A stretch of 64,000 bases of DNA, taken from assembly GCA_020152595.1 (NCBI GenBank), contig JAIGNY010000912.1, positions 539,001 to 603,000 of the forward strand, given 5' to 3'. The notes under the pieces are model-generated. The model saw only the letters and a program-made list of their open reading frames with translations. It made no database searches and was not told the origin of the DNA. This document shows positions 59,580-64,000 of this stretch, one piece after another (position 1 is the stretch's first letter; the number at the start of each line of letters is the position of its first letter). Both the position numbers and the translations under genes were made by a program. Source of the stretch: Chiridota heheva (lineage: Eukaryota > Echinodermata > Holothuroidea > Apodida > Chiridotidae).

Positions 59580-60600
59580 AAATATAATTGAAGGTCAAAA
59601 GGTCAAAGCTCAAATAAGTGCTTTTTATGCACAATTTTGCACCATTTTAAACTCAAAAAGTACAAGATCTTTACCAACCCCAGGTTGTACCATGATACCT
59701 TGGTACATGAATTTGTGTCCTGTAGACTGGAGTTGAAAGATCAAAGGGACACAGAGCTATTGACCGCTTTTCACTATTTTCCCCTATAGTTATGGAATGG
59801 TAAGTGTGATGTGAGCATGAATGGTGTCATACAGTAGGGTATGATAACTGTGAAACATTTCAGAAGTTGTTTCAGTGATTAGGGTCAAGGGTAAGAGGTC
59901 AATTATGTGATGTTAGGGGGTAATTATGTACTAATTTGTACATTTTTGTGCCACTTTAAATTCCGAAAGTGCAAGACCTATACCAATCCTATGTTTGTAT
60001 CATGATACTGTAGTACACGACCATGTGTCCCGTAAACTCTGAGGTCAAAAGTTCAAAGGCTACCGTGCTAGTTATCCCTTTTAACCATTTCCCCCATAGT
60101 TTTGGAATGGTAAGAGTGATCTGAGTGTGGGTGGTGTTATATAGTAGGGTAAGATGAATGCCAAAAAATTTCAGATGTTGTTTTGGTAGATAGGGTCAAA
60201 GGTCATTGGTCAAATATGCAATTTTAGGGGGTAATTATGTAGTTATTTGTACAATTTAGTACCACTTTAAACTCCAAGAGGGCAAGTCTCTACCAACCCT
60301 ATGTTGTACCATGATACCTTGGTACATGAATTTGTGTCCTGTAGATCTGAGGTCAAGTGGTCAAATGCCACAGAACTAGTGACTGCTTTATGTCATTTTC
60401 CCCCATATTTTTGGTAATTAATGAAATTTTTAAACTCCAAAATTGGCAAGACCTATACCAACCTTATGTTATACCATGATACCTTGGCATATGAACTTGT
60501 GTCCCATATACTCTTGAGGTCACAAGGTAAAAAGTCACAGAGCTATAGTGACCCTGTTAGCTATTTCCCCCGCAATGCTGTATGCTTTAGATGATGAGAT
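59580..60600. repeat. about 310-bp satellite, three full units plus a shortened one
   Basis: TACCATGATACCTTGGTACA and its variants occur at 59688, 59997, 60307 and 60471; the first three are 309 and 310 bases apart and the last only 164 because of an internal deletion. Shared blocks include CACTTTAAANTCC, CAAGACCTATACCAA, TTTCCCCCATAGTT, GGAATGGTAAG and AGGGTCAA-GGTCA. Copies are diverged. A weaker unit may begin at about 59270. Confidence 0.88.
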
Positions 60601-61382
60601 CAGCAAGTCCATGGATTGCTTTCTTGTTTTATTATCATCCAGTCTTATATATAAAATGATTATGCTTGATCACTGAAACAATTCTGCAAGAAAACTCAAT
60701 CTACGACTCATCCATTGTGTGCTTATATATACTTTTACCAGAATGTTTGAACCCTTTCTGCTTATTACCATACCTAACCTCATTGCATGACAAAATGTTA
60801 TCAAACACTCCACATTTCCCTTTGTCTTCTATAATACTACACCCACTCTAAATTTCAATCCTATCCCTTCTAAATACCAATATCTACTAACATGATTACC
60901 AGATTATGTAAATATTTGCATTTCACATTGCAAGTACTAAAACCTGCATGTACTCTTATCTTTGTAGCAAAAAGTCTTAAATCTTCGTCAGATTCGGTTT
61001 CCGAACATCTCTTTTATCCACTTTGTGGATTGAATTTAAGAGTTCTTTCGTGACCACAGCTGCTTCCAAATAAATTCAGTCCTTAGTGTTTCTTGTATCC
61101 ACACATGTACCCACCCACACATAATGGACAGTGACATTATTTTCTTGAGGGCTTTATGTCTATTCACTTCTTCGTTTTTAATCTTGTTGTGATGTGTCTG
61201 AATTAGGAGGGAATATTTGGCTTTGTGTATCAACTGAAGCTTAATCTAAATTTCCAAGAGTTAGAGGAACATTTAGGTAACTTAACTGATTTATATCATT
61301 TTAATTGTCTGTGTATTTCTAGGCAGACATTAAAGAGAGGTAATGCCTGCTTTCTTCAAGAAATTGGTTTAAGCTTTTTAGG

Positions 61383-61388
<6 letters not shown>
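60601..61388. other. non-coding stretch, no gene seen
   Basis: AT-rich; no repeat or exon recognised. Confidence 0.4.
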
Positions 61389-61454
<66 letters not shown>

Positions 61455-61555
61455 TGTATGTGTGTGTGTATGTATGTATGTATGTATGTATGTATGTATG
61501 TATGTATGTGTGTGTGTATGTATGTGTGTGTGTGGGTGGGTGTGTATGTATGTGT
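61389..61555. repeat. compound (TA)n / (TATG)n / (TG)n microsatellite
   Basis: A TA run passes into TATG repeats with short TG interruptions. Frames on both strands (Tyr/Ile, Met-Tyr-Val-Cys, Ile-His-Thr) are by-products. Confidence 0.97.
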
Positions 61556-61995
61556 AGCATACATGTATAATTATTATTTCCTTTTTTTTCTTGATTTCAT
61601 AATTATATTGTGCCCTACTTCTTGGAAGTGTTTCACTGGTCCATGACCTTCTTAGTTCTCGGGTGTTGCCAAATAAACCCATTGAGAGGAGCCAAGACAT
61701 TTGTCTTGTTTCTATGTGGTCAATACCAGTGCACATGATTGTGAGTCACTTTTTCAGGAATAGGAAGGGACATGTTCTTTTGTCACCATCATATGTATCC
61801 AAAATGAAAATATAATCACTTGTAACCATGAGATTATAGAGTAGAGTTGCTGTAGTGTATTGCTAGAATGAAGACCGTTTTATCTGTTTCATTATAATTA
61901 TATCCCAGATATATATCAAAGGAATTCATAGCCATCGTTTGTGTATTTATCGTTACACTAAGGCCTTTATGCCTTCTACTCGGACCTACATTTCA
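61556..61995. other. non-coding stretch, no gene seen
   Basis: Spacer between two microsatellites; nothing recognised. Confidence 0.35.
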
Positions 61996-62179
<184 letters not shown>

Positions 62180-62514
62180 AATATTAGAAAAATGGTTTAT
62201 ACAAAATTATATTGGCTAAAGACATTGTTATTTTTTTCCTATTTTGCTCTGTGTCTTGATGTCTTAAAACTGCATCTTGATGTACAAATATGCAGAAGAA
62301 AATAGAAGACAAGGTATGTGAAATTTTTTCAACAAAGATTGATTAAAATGCAAAATTTTTGGGCTTCCTAAGCCCTTCAGTGTAGACATGCACAGAGAAA
62401 AACACGTTCAAGTAGCTATTGATTTCTAACAAAAGCGTAGCTCACCAGGAAACCAATGTGTTTATTCAGACCTGTGTTGTGTGCATCCAAGCGTTGTATA
62501 ATTTTTTGTTTGTG
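62180..62514. other. non-coding spacer
   Basis: Nothing recognised between the microsatellites. Confidence 0.35.
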
Positions 62515-63455
<941 letters not shown>

Positions 63456-63470
63456 AATATAGGTCATCAA

Positions 63471-64000
63471 CTCATATGATTTAGTGGCTATTTTGCAAGT
63501 AAGAGCCAAAACCATTAACTTGATTCGGGCAGGCATGGGACCTGGGACCAAAACTTGACCATGTGTTCAAGATAAAAGCCCCCTTGCTGGAACCAGAAAG
63601 GGTCATAGTGGATAGGACAAAAGTGGGAATTTACAACATTAGCAAGAGCCATGCAATGTGATTTCATGGGCACTTAAAATATAAATTAAAAGAAATCAAT
63701 GAACTAAGTCATGTGTCTGCATCTTTGTGCATTGGGAACAGTGGTGGTGCATATGGGAAAGTTTACAGCATTTTTCAGCATTACATGAAATTTCCAGTAC
63801 AGCATGCATCAGTCCACACAAGTATGTACACACAACAGAGAATCATGTCACACAACACGTTCACAACTCTGTTGGATGGTTGAAATGTAGATTATGAATA
63901 AGTATATGAATAATCATAAGGTTTTAATGAGCTTGGGCTTAGAAGACTGTTTGAGGTTCATCAGCAAATTTACATATTACAAACATTGTCTAATCAGAAT
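63471..64000. other. non-coding stretch, no gene seen
   Basis: AT-rich unique-looking sequence to the window end. Confidence 0.4.

Overview
This window looks like nuclear DNA from an animal, most likely a marine invertebrate. It is AT-rich and gene-poor, with short exons far apart, (AT)n runs hundreds of bases long, tRNA-derived SINEs, non-LTR retrotransposon fragments, palindromic DNA transposons and at least a dozen minisatellites. An echinoderm or similar deuterostome fits, but the sequence alone does not settle the species. Nothing looks bacterial: there are no operons, no long uninterrupted genes and no CRISPR array.

Host coding content is small. The best-supported gene is on the + strand: four exons (6865-6949, 12936-12990, 15889-15967, 16074-16255) with canonical splice sites and agreeing reading phases at all three junctions. 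They give about 133 codons of a protein I do not recognise, and the 3' part is not found with confidence. Weaker exon candidates lie at 17565, 30138, 42190 and 44447. A decayed THAP zinc-finger exon lies at 23417-23600.

Mobile DNA dominates. (1) A set of palindromic (foldback) elements flanked by TTAA at 20356, 24350, 32304, 35277, 40240 and 50099; three belong to one family and the others are different families. (2) Elements with CAG-N-GGCRTA-like ends at 1496, 4761, 25828 and 49290, three of them built around tandem arrays. (3) A nearly complete but frameshifted non-LTR retrotransposon with endonuclease, reverse transcriptase and RNase H (about 53640-58029), with a 5'-truncated sister copy of its tail at 38149-38530. 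(4) Two 3' ends of CR1/L2-like LINEs at 27040 (+) and 28675 (-). (5) Four tRNA-headed SINEs at 18697 (+), 24660 (-), 25101 (+) and 51855 (-).

Tandem repeats, left to right by unit length: (AT)n; 20 bp (1552); ~156 bp duplication (3165); 14 bp G-rich (4040); 24 bp (8861); 33 bp (10535); 24 bp (11470); ~324 bp duplication (16314); 22 bp (21601); 23 bp (26399); ~74 bp (33915); 21 bp (36137); ~184 bp duplication (39573); ~57 bp (41330); 21 bp (43380); 20 bp (45887); ~98 bp (47196); 23 bp (47917); 42 bp (50629); ~310 bp satellite (59580); and a large compound (AT)n block at 62515-63451. Most long open frames in the window are by-products of these arrays, whose unit lengths happen to keep frames open.
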